Notes: generated by a model from the letters alone, not told the origin. A stretch of 64,000 bases of DNA from Ancylobacter pratisalsi (GCF_010669125.1 NZ_CP048630.1:1934001-1998000); one strand, 5' to 3'; shown: positions 35,768 through 45,944, numbered from the stretch's first letter. Program-made: numbers and translations.

Positions 35768-38700
35768 ATGACGAGCCGCAACAGCAACGGTCGCACTGAA
35801 AAAGAGCCCAACGGCGAAGCCGCGGCGCATGATTATTCGTCGACCCTGTTCCTGCCGCAGACGGACTTCCCGATGCGGGCCGGTCTGCCGCAGCGCGAGC
35901 CGGAGATGCTGGCCCGCTGGGAGCGGATCGATCTTTACGGCAAGCAGCGCAAGGCCGGTGCCGGGCGACCGCGTTTCGTGCTCCATGACGGCCCGCCCTA
36001 CGCCAATGGCAACATCCATATCGGCCACGCGCTCAACAAGATCCTGAAGGATGTGGTGGTGCGCTCTCAAGGCGCGCTCGGCTACGACTCGAACTATGTT
36101 CCCGGCTGGGACTGCCATGGCCTGCCGATCGAATGGAAGATCGAGGAAGAAAACTACCGCAAGAAGGGAAAGGTGAAGCCCGACTTCTCCGACCCGCAGG
36201 CGATGGTGGCCTTCCGCCAGGAATGCCGCTCCTATGCCGAGCATTGGCTCGACGTGCAGCGCGAGGAGTTCAAGCGGCTCGGCGTCGAGGGCGACTGGGC
36301 GCACCCCTATGCCACGATGGCCTATGCCTCCGAGGCGCAGATCGCCCGCGAGATCATGAAATTCGCCGGCAATGGCCTGCTCTATCGCGGCTCCAAGCCG
36401 GTGATGTGGTCCGTGGTCGAAAAGACCGCGCTGGCCGAGGCCGAGGTGGAGTATCACGACCACCAGTCGACCACGATTTATGTGAAGTTCCCGGTCAAGG
36501 GCTATCGTAAGAGCGCGGCGACGGCGGGCGGGCTTCCCAAGGGGCTGGAGCCGGCGGACAAGGCTGCCGACATCCACCTGTTTCCCTCCTTTGAGGGCGC
36601 GTCGATCGTCATCTGGACGACAACCCCCTGGACCATCCCCGGCAACCGCGCGATCGCCTTCTCGCCTGACGTGACCTATGCGGTCTACGAGGTGACCGAG
36701 GCTGCCGACGACAACTGGGCGAAGGTGGGGGAGCACTTCATCCTCGCCGACAATTTGGCGGCGGACGTGTTCAAAGCCGCGCGCGTGACCGGCTATGAAC
36801 GCCACACCCAGCTCGACCCGACGCACCTCGTCTGTGCCCATCCGCTGCGCGGCGTCGAGGGATCGAAGGGCTATTACGACTTCCCGGTGCCCGTCGTCCC
36901 CGGCGACTTCGTGACCGACGATACCGGCACCGGCTTCGTACATCTGGCGCCCGGCCATGGCGCGGACGATTTCAATCTCTATATCTCCCGTCATCTTGGC
37001 GAGGTGCCCCACACGGTCGGGCCGGACGGCTATTATTACGACCACGTCCCGCTGTTTGCCGGCCATCGGGTGATGGACGACAAGGGCAAGGAGGGCGACG
37101 CCAATGATGTGGTCATCAAGGCCCTGCTGGCGGCGGACAAGATCATCGCGCGCGGGCGGCTGAAGCATCAGTATCCGCATTCCTGGCGCTCGAAGGCACC
37201 GGTGATCTTCCGCAACACGCCGCAATGGTTCATCGCGATGGACAAGGACATCGCGGCGACGGACGGCTCCTCGACAGTGGGCGACACGCTCCGCGCCCGT
37301 GCGCTTGGCGGCATCGCCGGTGTGCAGTGGGTGCCGGAAACCGGACGCAACCGTATCAACGGCATGATCGAGAACCGCCCGGACTGGGTGGTCTCGCGCC
37401 AGCGCGCCTGGGGCGTGCCGATCGCTGTCTTCGTGCGCGACATGGGCGACGGCAATGTCGAGATCCTGCGCGACGAGAAGGTGAACGAGCGCATCGCGAA
37501 TGCCTTCGCCGCAGAGGGCGCCGACGCCTGGTATCAGCACGGCGCCGCCCAGCGCTTCCTCGGAAACGACTACAGCCCCGACGAATGGCACAAGGTCGAC
37601 GACATTCTCGACGTCTGGTTCGATTCCGGCTCCACCCACGCCTTCACCCTTGAAGTGCGCGAGGACCTGAAGGTCGACCGCGCCTTCAATGGCGGGCCGG
37701 ACCGGGTGATGTATCTGGAAGGTTCGGACCAGCATCGCGGCTGGTTCCACTCCTCCCTGCTGGAGAGCTGCGGCACAAGGGGGCGCCCGCCCTATGACGT
37801 GGTGCTGACCCACGGCTTCGTGCTCGATGAGCAGGGCCGCAAGATGTCGAAGTCGGTCGGCAACGTCGTGGCCCCGCAGGAAGTCATCAAGGCATCCGGC
37901 GCCGATATCCTGCGCCTGTGGGTCTGCGCGTCCGACTATTCGGATGACCTGCGCATCGGGCCGGAGATCCTGAAAACCACGGTTGAGACCTACCGCAAGC
38001 TGCGCAACACGCTGCGCTGGCTTCTCGGCTCGCTGAATCACTACCGCGAGGCCGAACGGGTCGCCTATGTCGACATGCCGCCGCTGGAACGCATGGTCCT
38101 GCACCGGCTGGTCGAGCTCGACGGGGTGGTGCGCGACGCCTATGCCGCCTTCGATTTCAAGCGGGTCAACGCGGCCCTGACCGCCTTCATGACCACCGAG
38201 CTTTCGGCCTTCTATTTCGACGTGCGTAAGGACGCACTTTACTGCGACCCGATTTCCTCGGTGACGCGCCACGCCTGCCTGACCGTGCTCGACGAGGTGT
38301 TCCACCGACTGGTGATCTGGCTCGCCCCTATCCTGCCCTTCACCGCGGAAGAGACCTGGCTCGCCCGCTTCCCTTCCGAAGACGGATCGGTACATCTCCA
38401 GACCTTCCCGGAGACTCCGGAGAAGTGGCGCAATGACAAGCTCGCCGATGAGTGGCGCAAGATCCGCCAGGTTCGCCGCGTCGTGCTCGGCGCGCTTGAG
38501 ATGGAGCGCGCCGCCAAGCGCATCGGCTCCAGCCTGGAAGCGGCGCCGGTCATCCATGTGAGCGATCCGGCGCTGTTCGCCGCCGTCAGCGCGGTCGACC
38601 TTGCCGAGGTGTGCATCACCTCCGACGCCCATCTGATGCCGGATGAAGGCCCCAAGGACGCCTTCCGCCTTGATGAGGTTCCAGGCGTCAGTGTCGTGCC

Positions 38701-38842
38701 GGCCAAGGCGCAGGGTCACAAATGCGCGCGGTCCTGGAAGATATCGCCGCTGGTGGGGACCGATCCGGACTACCCGGATGTGACTCCGCGCGACGCACTC
38801 GCCCTGCGCGAGCTCGCAATCGCGCGCCGCGCGGCCGAGTGA
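35768..38842 (+). CDS. ileS: Isoleucyl-tRNA synthetase
   Basis: This 1024-residue class I synthetase charges tRNA-Ile and edits Val. HIGH is at residues 84-87 and KMSKS at 692-696, with the CP1 editing domain between them ([17 protein letters not shown]). The frame extends slightly upstream to GTG 35744; the ATG at 35768 has AAGGA before it. The C-terminal zinc finger of E. coli IleS is degenerate: only one cysteine remains in GHKCARSWK, before an ending typical of Hyphomicrobiales ([16 protein letters not shown]). lspA follows after 91 bases that contain a long perfect hairpin. Confidence 0.97.
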   Translation: MTSRNSNGRTEKEPNGEAAAHDYSSTLFLPQTDFPMRAGLPQREPEMLARWERIDLYGKQRKAGAGRPRFVLHDGPPYANGNIHIGHALNKILKDVVVRSQGALGYDSNYVPGWDCHGLPIEWKIEEENYRKKGKVKPDFSDPQAMVAFRQECRSYAEHWLDVQREEFKRLGVEGDWAHPYATMAYASEAQIAREIMKFAGNGLLYRGSKPVMWSVVEKTALAEAEVEYHDHQSTTIYVKFPVKGYRKSAATAGGLPKGLEPADKAADIHLFPSFEGASIVIWTTTPWTIPGNRAIAFSPDVTYAVYEVTEAADDNWAKVGEHFILADNLAADVFKAARVTGYERHTQLDPTHLVCAHPLRGVEGSKGYYDFPVPVVPGDFVTDDTGTGFVHLAPGHGADDFNLYISRHLGEVPHTVGPDGYYYDHVPLFAGHRVMDDKGKEGDANDVVIKALLAADKIIARGRLKHQYPHSWRSKAPVIFRNTPQWFIAMDKDIAATDGSSTVGDTLRARALGGIAGVQWVPETGRNRINGMIENRPDWVVSRQRAWGVPIAVFVRDMGDGNVEILRDEKVNERIANAFAAEGADAWYQHGAAQRFLGNDYSPDEWHKVDDILDVWFDSGSTHAFTLEVREDLKVDRAFNGGPDRVMYLEGSDQHRGWFHSSLLESCGTRGRPPYDVVLTHGFVLDEQGRKMSKSVGNVVAPQEVIKASGADILRLWVCASDYSDDLRIGPEILKTTVETYRKLRNTLRWLLGSLNHYREAERVAYVDMPPLERMVLHRLVELDGVVRDAYAAFDFKRVNAALTAFMTTELSAFYFDVRKDALYCDPISSVTRHACLTVLDEVFHRLVIWLAPILPFTAEETWLARFPSEDGSVHLQTFPETPEKWRNDKLADEWRKIRQVRRVVLGALEMERAAKRIGSSLEAAPVIHVSDPALFAAVSAVDLAEVCITSDAHLMPDEGPKDAFRLDEVPGVSVVPAKAQGHKCARSWKISPLVGTDPDYPDVTPRDALALRELAIARRAAE

Positions 38843-38868
38843 GGGCAACCTCTGTGGTCATTTCTGCG

Positions 38869-38899
38869 CGATCCCGGCACGGGCGCCGTGCCGGGATCG
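38869..38899. repeat. Perfect 14-pair hairpin between ileS and lspA
   Basis: Arms 38869-38882 (CGATCCCGGCACGG) and 38886-38899 match at every base around a three-base GCG loop. No T-run follows. The size and position, between two genes on the same strand, resemble a REP-type extragenic palindrome or an mRNA stabiliser that separates expression of ileS and lspA. No second copy is visible in this window. Confidence 0.6.
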
Positions 38900-38933
38900 A
38901 CCGTCCTCACGGAACATTGAAAAAGCTGCGCCC

Positions 38934-39422
38934 ATGAGGTTCCCTCTCACCGGCCCCATGACGCTTTATGGCGCGGGCTTCGCGCTTGCCGCCCTGGTGG
39001 TCGACCAGGCCTCGAAGCTCGCCGTGTTGCATGGCGTGGACTTCGGCGACAGCGGCATCATTACCATCGCCCCCTTCCTCGACTTCGTGCGCGCATGGAA
39101 CACGGGGATCAGCTACGGCCTGTTCGCGCAGGGAGCTCATGGCTGGTGGCTGCTTGGCGGGCTGAAGGTGGTCGCGGCCATTCTGTTCTGGCTCTGGCTG
39201 GCGCGCTCCACACGCCGTATCGAGGCCGCCGCACTCGGGCTCCTCATCGGCGGGGCGCTCGGCAACGCCATCGACCGCGCCGCCTATGGCGCGGTGTTCG
39301 ATTTCGTGTCGCTGCACGCATTTGGCTTCTACTGGTACGTCTTCAACCTCTCCGACGTGGCGATTGTTGCCGGCGTCGGCCTGCTTCTGTATGACTCCTT
39401 CCGTGGCGGCGCCGCAAATTAG
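38934..39422 (+). CDS. lspA: Lipoprotein signal peptidase (SPase II)
   Basis: This 162-residue inner-membrane aspartyl protease cleaves prolipoprotein signal peptides. The two catalytic aspartates are Asp114 in GNAIDRAAYGAVFDFV and Asp141 in FNLSDVAIVAGV. Four hydrophobic helices and the WNTGISYGLF block are as in the family. It follows ileS, the usual order. It processes the lipoproteins at 22055 and 43423 before Lnt acts. The start ATG at 38934 has a weak ribosome-binding site (AAAAAGCTG). Confidence 0.96.
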   Translation: MRFPLTGPMTLYGAGFALAALVVDQASKLAVLHGVDFGDSGIITIAPFLDFVRAWNTGISYGLFAQGAHGWWLLGGLKVVAAILFWLWLARSTRRIEAAALGLLIGGALGNAIDRAAYGAVFDFVSLHAFGFYWYVFNLSDVAIVAGVGLLLYDSFRGGAAN

Positions 39423-39533
39423 CCGTCCTGCCCTGATAGCTGCCTTTCGTCCGGGCGTGAGTGCGTCCTCGGCCGTTTCGGCGTGCCCGTCCGGGAAGCT
39501 CGGTTATCAACCGCGCCCTCAGGAGACGATCGG

Positions 39534-40202
39534 ATGATGAAACGACCCCTTTCGACGCGCGCCACCCTGCTCGGCGCCGCCATTGGTGCGGCCGTTCTGA
39601 TGGCCGGTGCACCGGCTTCCGCACAAGAAGATAACTTGACCGAGCAGATCTTCACCGGCCTCGGCCTGGTGCCCTCGGCTCCGCCGGACATCAATTATCG
39701 CGAGCGCGCCCCGCTGGTGGTGCCTCCCACCGGCGACGTGCTGCCGCCGCCCCGCAATGCCAATGCGCTGGCCGAGAATCCGGCCTGGCCGAAGGATGAC
39801 GACGTGCAGCGTCGCAAGGCCGAGGCAGAGCAAGCGCGCACGCCCGAGAGTTTCAGTGATCGCCAGGCCGGCCGCGCCCTTACTCCGGCCGAAGTCGCGC
39901 GGGGTATCAACCCGAACAAGGTTTATGCCGGTGGTGAACCGGTCAAGAACAATGCCAGCCGTCCGGACTGGCTGAATCCGACCACGGGCCTCGGCTTCAC
40001 GGGGTGGGGCAACAAGAAGCCGGAAGAGAAGATGGTGTTCCAGGGAGAGCCCGAGCGGACGTCCCTGACCGAACCCCCGTCCGGCTTCATGACCCCTGCC
40101 GATGGCGCCGCCTATGGTGTGGTTGCCGAGCGTCCGGAAGAGAAAGGCTGGAGCCTGCCGAACTGGTTCGACCGCACCCAGAAGAACAACGACCGGAACT
40201 GA
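39534..40202 (+). CDS. Secreted Pro-rich protein of unknown function
   Basis: This 222-residue protein has a signal peptide (LLGAAIGAAVLMAGAPASA, cleaved near residue 31). The mature part is polar, Pro-rich and low in predicted order, with recurrent Asn-Pro and Trp motifs (ENPAWPKDDD, RPDWLNPTTGLGFTGWG, LPNWFDRTQKN). AGGAGA precedes the ATG at 39534; the frame opens further upstream without a better start. Homologues appear between lspA and the M16 peptidase genes in related bacteria, so the position is conserved, but no function is known. It may be a periplasmic or envelope-associated linker. Confidence 0.72.
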   Translation: MMKRPLSTRATLLGAAIGAAVLMAGAPASAQEDNLTEQIFTGLGLVPSAPPDINYRERAPLVVPPTGDVLPPPRNANALAENPAWPKDDDVQRRKAEAEQARTPESFSDRQAGRALTPAEVARGINPNKVYAGGEPVKNNASRPDWLNPTTGLGFTGWGNKKPEEKMVFQGEPERTSLTEPPSGFMTPADGAAYGVVAERPEEKGWSLPNWFDRTQKNNDRN

Positions 40203-40225
40203 CAGGGCCGCCGGTTCATCGAGAG

Positions 40226-40250
40226 TGGGGCTCCCGTCGGCAGCCCCACG
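40226..40250 (+). other. Eight-pair hairpin after the secreted-protein gene
   Basis: GTGGGGCT (40226-40233) pairs with AGCCCCAC (40243-40250) around a nine-base loop, 24 bases after the stop of the preceding gene. There is no T-run. It may end that transcript before the M16 peptidase pair. The rest of the 274-base gap shows nothing else I can support. Confidence 0.35.
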
Positions 40251-40476
40251 GTCGCTCACAGGGGATTGATCCGGCGTCGCGCCGGACCGTCACGATCTGT
40301 GGCAGAGTGTTTCGCCCGCTTCCATGCCGCTCTTGGTTGCGTTTCTCGGACGCACGGTCTTGCCTGACCTGAAGGCGATAGAAATGTCGACTGGGAATGC
40401 CCGCACGGGAAGCAGGCATGGCTGAAGCCGACATGCCTGCCTATATCATGGCGTCAATACGGATATTGTAACTGGA

Positions 40477-41868
40477 ATGCCGTCTCGAACCCTGTCGACT
40501 GGAAAGCTGATGTCTGCCGTGATGCTGATCGCCGCGTCCCTCGCCTCGAACCGCGCCAGCGGCGCCGAGGTCGCAGAGTTCACCCTCGACAATGGACTTC
40601 AGGTCGTGGTGGTCCCCGATCATCGCGCTCCGGTCGTCACCCATATGGTGTGGTATCGCGTCGGTTCGGCCGACGAGCAGCCCGGCAAGTCCGGCATTGC
40701 CCATTTTCTCGAACACCTGATGTTCAAGGGCACGGAAAGCCACCCCGCCGGCGAGTTCTCGCAGGTGGTGGGCAAGCTCGGCGGGCAGGAGAATGCGTTC
40801 ACCTCGCAGGATTACACCGCCTATTTCCAGCGCGTGGCCAAGGAGAACCTCGGCACGGTGATGGATTTCGAGGCCGACCGCATGACCGGGCTCGTGCTCA
40901 CCGATGAGGTGGTGCTGCCCGAGCGCGACGTGGTTCTCGAAGAGCGCCGCATGCGCACCGACAATGATCCCTCCTCCCAGCTCTCCGAAGCCGCGCAGGC
41001 GGCGATGTACGTCAACCATCCCTATGCCCACCCGATCATCGGCTGGGAAGACGAGATCAAGAAGCTGAACCGCGAGGACGCGCTCGCCTTCTACCGCCGC
41101 TTCTACACCCCCAACAACGCGATCCTCGTGGTCGCCGGCGATGTCCAGCCGGACGAGGTGAAGAAGCTCGCCGAGGGCACTTATGGCAAGGTGAAGCCCC
41201 GCGCCGAAACGGCGGAGCGGATCCGTCCGCAGGAGCCGCCCCCGCGTGCGTCCCGCCGGCTTGTCCTCGCGGATGCCCGTGTCGGCCAGCCCAATCTCGC
41301 CCGCGCCTATCTCGTGCCCTCCTATCGGAACGACAAGAAGGAAAGCGTCGCGCTCGACGTGCTGTCGCAGATCCTGGGCGGCGGCTCCACCGGCCGGCTC
41401 TACCGGACGCTGGTCGCCGAAAAGGGCCTCGCTGCCGGCGCCGGTTCCTGGTATCAAAGCACCGCTCTCGACGAGACCCGCTTTGCCATCTCCGCCTCTC
41501 CTCGCCCGGAAGTGACAATGGAGACGCTGGAACAGGCCCTTGACCAAGTGATCGGCGATCTCGCGAAGAACGGGCCGGATGCGGGCGAGCTTGAACGGGC
41601 CAAGACCCGCCTTGTCGCCGAAGCGATCTACGCCCAGGACAACCAGGCCACGCTGGCGCGCATCTATGGTGCCGCCCTCGCCACCGGCTCGACCATCGAG
41701 GACGTGAAGATCTGGCCGGATATGGTCAAGGAGGTCTCAGCCGACGAAGTGCGCGACGTGGCGCGGCGTTATCTCGTACCCGCGCGGTCGGTAACGACCG
41801 AGCTCCTCCCGGCCAAGCCCCATCCTGCCGCGCCCATCGGTTCGGACGCACCGGAGAAGCGTTCATGA
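40477..41868 (+). CDS. M16 zinc peptidase, catalytic subunit, exported
   Basis: This 463-residue metallopeptidase has an N-terminal signal-like segment (LMSAVMLIAASLASNRASG) and the inverted zinc motif HxxEH as HFLEH at residues 76-80. The downstream Glu region EERRMRTD supplies the third ligand. It resembles pitrilysin-type processing peptidases and the mitochondrial MPP beta subunit. The next gene overlaps it by four bases and encodes a related protein without the zinc motif, so the two are predicted to form a heterodimer in the periplasm. Typical substrates of bacterial pairs are peptides from envelope proteins; the actual one is unknown. Confidence 0.93.
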   Translation: MPSRTLSTGKLMSAVMLIAASLASNRASGAEVAEFTLDNGLQVVVVPDHRAPVVTHMVWYRVGSADEQPGKSGIAHFLEHLMFKGTESHPAGEFSQVVGKLGGQENAFTSQDYTAYFQRVAKENLGTVMDFEADRMTGLVLTDEVVLPERDVVLEERRMRTDNDPSSQLSEAAQAAMYVNHPYAHPIIGWEDEIKKLNREDALAFYRRFYTPNNAILVVAGDVQPDEVKKLAEGTYGKVKPRAETAERIRPQEPPPRASRRLVLADARVGQPNLARAYLVPSYRNDKKESVALDVLSQILGGGSTGRLYRTLVAEKGLAAGAGSWYQSTALDETRFAISASPRPEVTMETLEQALDQVIGDLAKNGPDAGELERAKTRLVAEAIYAQDNQATLARIYGAALATGSTIEDVKIWPDMVKEVSADEVRDVARRYLVPARSVTTELLPAKPHPAAPIGSDAPEKRS

Positions 41869-43262
41869 GGCTGGCCCATCGCAGCGGCGCGCTCCCCGGC
41901 TTCCTTCGTTCCGTGCTTTTCCGTCCTTTCCTCCAGCTCGCTGCCGCCAGTCTGATCATGAACATTGCCCTCCTCCCCGTCGCCCCCGCCCAGTCCGAAA
42001 CCACGCGCATCCAGCGTGTGATAAGCCCGGGCGGCATCGAGGCCTGGCTGGTGCACGACACCACGCTTCCGCTGGTCGCGATGGAGATCGCGTTCATGGG
42101 AGGCGCGTCGCAGGATCCCGGCGACAAGCCGGGAGTGGCCAATCTCGCCGCCTCGCTGCTCGACGAAGGCGCGGGTGACCTTGATTCGCAGGCCTTTCAG
42201 GACCGCATGGCCGGTAAGGCGATCGAGCTGCGTTTCGACGCCTCGCGCGACCAGATGTCCGGCTCGCTGCGCACCTTGTCGGAGAATGCCGACGAGGCCT
42301 TCGAGCTGATGCGGCTCGCCGTGACGCAGCCGCGCTTCGACACCGAGGCGGTTGAGCGCATCCGGCAGGGGCAGCTCGCCTCCCTGCGCCGCCGCCTCAA
42401 TGACCCCTCGACGCTGGCAAGTCTGGGCTGGTCGAGCACCGCCTTCCCCAACCATCCCTATGGCCGCCCGGTCATGGGCACGCTGGAAAGCGTGCCGACG
42501 ATCTCCCGCGAGGACCTCACCGGCTTCGTGGCGCGCAACCTTGCGCGTGACAACCTCAAGATCGCGGTGGTCGGCGACATCACGCCGGAAGCCCTCGCCC
42601 CCGCACTCGACAAGATGTTCGGCGCATTGCCCGCCAGGGCCGGGCTCACACCTGTGCCGGATGTCACCCCGCAGGGGCTTGGCACCGTCGTGGTGAAGGA
42701 ACTGGACGTACCGCAGACGTCGATGGTGTTTGGCGGCATTGGCCTGAAGCGCAATGATCCCGATTTCATCCCGGCCTTCGTGTTGAACCACATGCTGGGT
42801 GGCTCGGCCTTCTCCTCGCGCCTGTTCAAGGAAGTGCGCGAGAAACGTGGCCTCGCCTACTCGGTGTATAGCCACCTTGCCCCGCTCGACCACGCGGCGC
42901 TGATCCTTGGCGGCACGGCGACGAAGAACGACCGCGCTGGCGAAACGATCGACATCATCAAGGCGGAGTGGCTCAAGCTGCTGACCGACGGGCCAAGCGA
43001 GGACGAGCTGGCGGACGCCAAGAGCTATCTCATTGGCTCCTTTGCGCTGCGCTTCGATTCATCGGCCAAGGTCGCCTCGCAGCTGCTGCAGATCCAGATC
43101 GACGAACTCGGCATCGACTACATCGACATTCGCAATCAGCTGGTCGGCGCGGTCACGCTGGACGACATCAAGCGCGTGGCCGCCCGGTTCCGCGACGATC
43201 CGGCGTGGCTGTTCAGCATTGTTGGCAAGCCTTCCGGCCTTGCGTCGTCCGACGGCGGCTGA
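41865..43262 (+). CDS. M16 peptidase-like, inactive partner subunit, exported
   Basis: This 465-residue protein shares the M16 fold. It carries an N-terminal signal (LAAASLIMNIALLPVAPAQS) and a C-terminal domain with the family RGLAYSVYSHL block. At the position where the catalytic partner has HFLEH it reads GVANLAASLLDEG, so the zinc ligands are gone. Such non-catalytic subunits bind substrate and complete the chamber, as in MPP alpha. The start ATG overlaps the upstream TGA by four bases, which fits equimolar synthesis. Confidence 0.92.
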   Translation: MRLAHRSGALPGFLRSVLFRPFLQLAAASLIMNIALLPVAPAQSETTRIQRVISPGGIEAWLVHDTTLPLVAMEIAFMGGASQDPGDKPGVANLAASLLDEGAGDLDSQAFQDRMAGKAIELRFDASRDQMSGSLRTLSENADEAFELMRLAVTQPRFDTEAVERIRQGQLASLRRRLNDPSTLASLGWSSTAFPNHPYGRPVMGTLESVPTISREDLTGFVARNLARDNLKIAVVGDITPEALAPALDKMFGALPARAGLTPVPDVTPQGLGTVVVKELDVPQTSMVFGGIGLKRNDPDFIPAFVLNHMLGGSAFSSRLFKEVREKRGLAYSVYSHLAPLDHAALILGGTATKNDRAGETIDIIKAEWLKLLTDGPSEDELADAKSYLIGSFALRFDSSAKVASQLLQIQIDELGIDYIDIRNQLVGAVTLDDIKRVAARFRDDPAWLFSIVGKPSGLASSDGG

Positions 43263-43422
43263 GCCGGCCTCTGCCTGTCGGTGTCGCAGTCGGTTTGCCG
43301 GAACATGTTCCCAGTCCGCAATCGCCTGCTATAAGAGCGTCCGCATGAAAGCGGAGCCCGATAGGGCCGATGGAGAATGCGTGCGGGAAAGGCCGTGCGC
43401 CGGTCAGGCGGGGAGTATGCGT

Positions 43423-44367
43423 ATGAGTGTTGTTGACGTGCGGAGCCGAGCCATCTCGACGACAGCCAAACGGCCCCTGAGCCGCCTTGCGGTTACCCTT
43501 CCGGCACTGGCGCTGCTGCTTGCCGGGTGTGCTGGAGGTGTCGGCGGCGGCGATGGCGACGTGGGTCCCGCGGGTGTTGGAAATGCCGACGACCAGGGTC
43601 TCTTCGGCTCCAGCATGCAGACGACGACGGTACGCCCGACCGGGGACGCGGCCAGCGCGACGACGACGGCCGCCGCCAGCTCCGACACGTCGGAATTCAG
43701 CTGCCCCCGCGTCGAGGTGCGTGGCGGCGCTGCCGCGTGGCAGGTGACCGATCCCTCCGATGGCGGGCTGCGCTATCAGGCGACACTTGGCCAGTTCGCG
43801 CGCGAATGCCGCTACACGACACCCGACATGAACATGCGCATCGGCATCCAGGGCAGGGTGCTGCTCGGGGCCAAGGGGGGCCCTGGCAAGATCAACGTGC
43901 CGATCCGTCTCGCCGTGGTCGAGGAGGGTCCGGTCCCGAAGTCGGTATGGACCAAGTTCTACTCGGTGCCGGTCGAAATCGGGCCCAGCGTGATGCAGGT
44001 CGATTTCAGCCTCGTCGCCGACGACGTCAATTTTCCGCGTCCCGATGCGGCGACGCTTGATCGCTATGTGGTCTATATCGGCTTCGATCCGCAGGGCGCC
44101 AACGAGCCCAAGCCGGCCCGGCCGCGCCAGCAGCAGGCCCGCCCGAAGCCGGCGCAGCCCAAGCCGGTGCAGCAGGCGGCGCCCGTGGCGACCACTCCGG
44201 CGCCGGCCGCCGCCCGCACAGCGCCCGCAGCGCCGAGCCCGGTGGTAACCGCTCCAGCGCCGATCACCGCACCGGCATCTTCAGCACCGGCCGCATCGGC
44301 GCCCAACAATAGCGACACTCAATGGATCGGGGCTCCCGCGCCCTCCACCGGCGGCTTCTCTCAGTAG
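43423..44367 (+). CDS. Lipoprotein with Pro/Ala-rich tail, unknown function
   Basis: This 314-residue lipoprotein has a signal with lipobox LLLAGC (Cys about residue 36). A folded middle part follows (SCPRVEVRGGAAAWQVTD to YVVYIGFDP), then about 90 residues of Pro, Ala, Lys and Gln that probably extend through the periplasm. The frame opens far upstream, but the ATG at 43423 has GGGGAG seven bases before it. The middle domain is conserved in Hyphomicrobiales without a known role. The Pro/Ala-rich tail is probably poorly conserved. Confidence 0.75.
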   Translation: MSVVDVRSRAISTTAKRPLSRLAVTLPALALLLAGCAGGVGGGDGDVGPAGVGNADDQGLFGSSMQTTTVRPTGDAASATTTAAASSDTSEFSCPRVEVRGGAAAWQVTDPSDGGLRYQATLGQFARECRYTTPDMNMRIGIQGRVLLGAKGGPGKINVPIRLAVVEEGPVPKSVWTKFYSVPVEIGPSVMQVDFSLVADDVNFPRPDAATLDRYVVYIGFDPQGANEPKPARPRQQQARPKPAQPKPVQQAAPVATTPAPAAARTAPAAPSPVVTAPAPITAPASSAPAASAPNNSDTQWIGAPAPSTGGFSQ

Positions 44368-44420
44368 CGCGCCAGCAAACGTTGAAATCCAGCGGCAAGC
44401 CGGGCCATCGACAGCGCCTT

Positions 44421-45764
44421 TCAGGCCTCGTCGATGTGCCCACGGCGGATCCGGCGCACCACGCTCCAGATCACAAACGCCACTACCGGCACTGAAAGCG
44501 CGGTGGCGAGACCGACATCGAAGTTCATTCCCACATGCTCGAGCGTGGGATGCACGCCCTCAAACACATAGTGCACAAGGCTGACGACATAGTAGGAGAT
44601 GGCCGCGACGGACAGGCCCTCCACCGTCTGCTGCAGGCGCAGCTGCATACGCGCACGCTTGTTCATCGAGCTGAGCAGGTCCCGGTTCTGCTGTTCAAGC
44701 TCCACGTCGACCCGTGTGCGCAGCAGGTTCGCCGCGCTGGTGAGCTTCACCGACAGATTGGCCTGGCGCTGTTCCACGGACTGGCAGGTCCGCATCGCCG
44801 GCTGCAGTCGGCGCAGCAGAAACTGCTGCCATGTCGGATAGCCCGAGATCTGGCGCTCGCCGATCACCTGAAGCCGCTGGGTGACGATCTCCTCATAGGC
44901 GCGCGTCGCACCGAAGCGGAACAGCGACGCCGCCGCATCCGCCTCGAGCTCCGCGGCCAGCGAGGTCAGCGCGCCCAGCAGGCGGTTATTGGCAATAAGC
45001 CCCTCGCTTTCGCGCATCTCGCGGGTAATCGTACTGAGCTGGTTCTCGATCTTGGCGACGGTGGGCACGAGGCCCTGCGCCTCCGGCAGGCCCAGAAGGG
45101 CCAGCGTGCGATACGTCTCGATTTCCAGCACCCGCTGAACCAGGGCGCCGGAGGCGTCGCGTGTCATGCCCCGGTCGCGGACCAGGATGCGCACGAAACC
45201 GGAAGGGTCCGGCTGAAAGTCGGTGGCGATCTCCGCGAACCCGTCCTCGACATCCGAACGCGCGAGGCTGGAACGGTCGAACAGCCGGTCAAGCGCGAGG
45301 GAATCGGCGGTGTCGGTCACCAGCTGGAGATCGACCGCAACGAGCAGCGGGCCGGGTTGGGGAAGCTGCGCCAGCGTGGCGACCAATGCGCCCGACGCCG
45401 GATGGAAGGGCAGCCCGCCATCGATCAGATCCTCGCTCGGCAGCTCCCAGGTATAGGTGGTGAACTCGGCATGGCGTTCCCAGCGCAGCACGGCGCCACC
45501 GAATGCCACCCGGTGCTGCTTGGCCTCGCGTGCCGGCCCCGGCTGGCCACGCGCCGCGCACAAGCCGGCGAAGGCGGCCCGGTCCGCCGCCGCCTGTTCG
45601 CGATCAACAAGAAAGGCGACGTGCAGGACACGGGCGGGCGTGGCGACCGGCATGAAGGGGCGCGCATGGAGTTCGGCCAGCACGGGCGCGCGCAGCGGAT
45701 GGTCCTGAAAGACCGCGCCGATGGCGGGGCTGCTTTCGGTCCTGGGCAGCTTTGCTTCACTCAC
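44421..45764 (-). CDS. DUF3422 membrane protein
   Basis: This 447-residue protein has a large soluble N-terminal region (HPLRAPVLAELHARPFMP near residue 30), a long alpha-helical middle and two C-terminal membrane helices (SVAAISYYVVSLVHYVF and LSVPVVAFVIWSVVRRI). The pattern matches the DUF3422 family of proteobacteria, whose function is unknown. The frame extends upstream to 45962, but the GTG at 45764 is chosen because GAGGAGCGGG lies just before it and homologues begin there. It is divergent from the alpha/beta hydrolase gene and convergent with the lipoprotein gene. Confidence 0.85.
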   Translation of the reverse strand: MSEAKLPRTESSPAIGAVFQDHPLRAPVLAELHARPFMPVATPARVLHVAFLVDREQAAADRAAFAGLCAARGQPGPAREAKQHRVAFGGAVLRWERHAEFTTYTWELPSEDLIDGGLPFHPASGALVATLAQLPQPGPLLVAVDLQLVTDTADSLALDRLFDRSSLARSDVEDGFAEIATDFQPDPSGFVRILVRDRGMTRDASGALVQRVLEIETYRTLALLGLPEAQGLVPTVAKIENQLSTITREMRESEGLIANNRLLGALTSLAAELEADAAASLFRFGATRAYEEIVTQRLQVIGERQISGYPTWQQFLLRRLQPAMRTCQSVEQRQANLSVKLTSAANLLRTRVDVELEQQNRDLLSSMNKRARMQLRLQQTVEGLSVAAISYYVVSLVHYVFEGVHPTLEHVGMNFDVGLATALSVPVVAFVIWSVVRRIRRGHIDEA

Positions 45765-45925
45765 GTTTCCCGCTCCTCTCCCCGGCACGCTGGACGGTTT
45801 CCGCCATGATCGGGCCGCGCCTTGGTCCGAATGGAACCTCTCGCGCCCCAGTCGGTTGCATGACAACCAGGGGCTGGCAAGGGGCGAGGGAACCAGACCA
45901 TGAAACCCGGCAAAGGCTTCCCTAT

Positions 45926-45944
45926 AGACAGTTTTCTTCTGTCT
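45926..45944. promoter_or_regulatory. Inverted repeat in the DUF3422 / hydrolase divergent gap
   Basis: AGACAG and CTGTCT form perfect six-base arms around a seven-base T-rich centre. The site lies in the 292-base gap between two divergent genes, about 110 bases before the plus-strand start and 160 bases before the minus-strand start. It may be a shared operator. Confidence 0.3.

Noticed and set aside
35705..38848. A 1047-codon open frame on the minus strand opposite ileS.
   Set aside because: It is a GC-rich shadow of ileS. The protein is rich in His, Arg and Gly, has no recognisable domain, and ileS on the other strand is certain.
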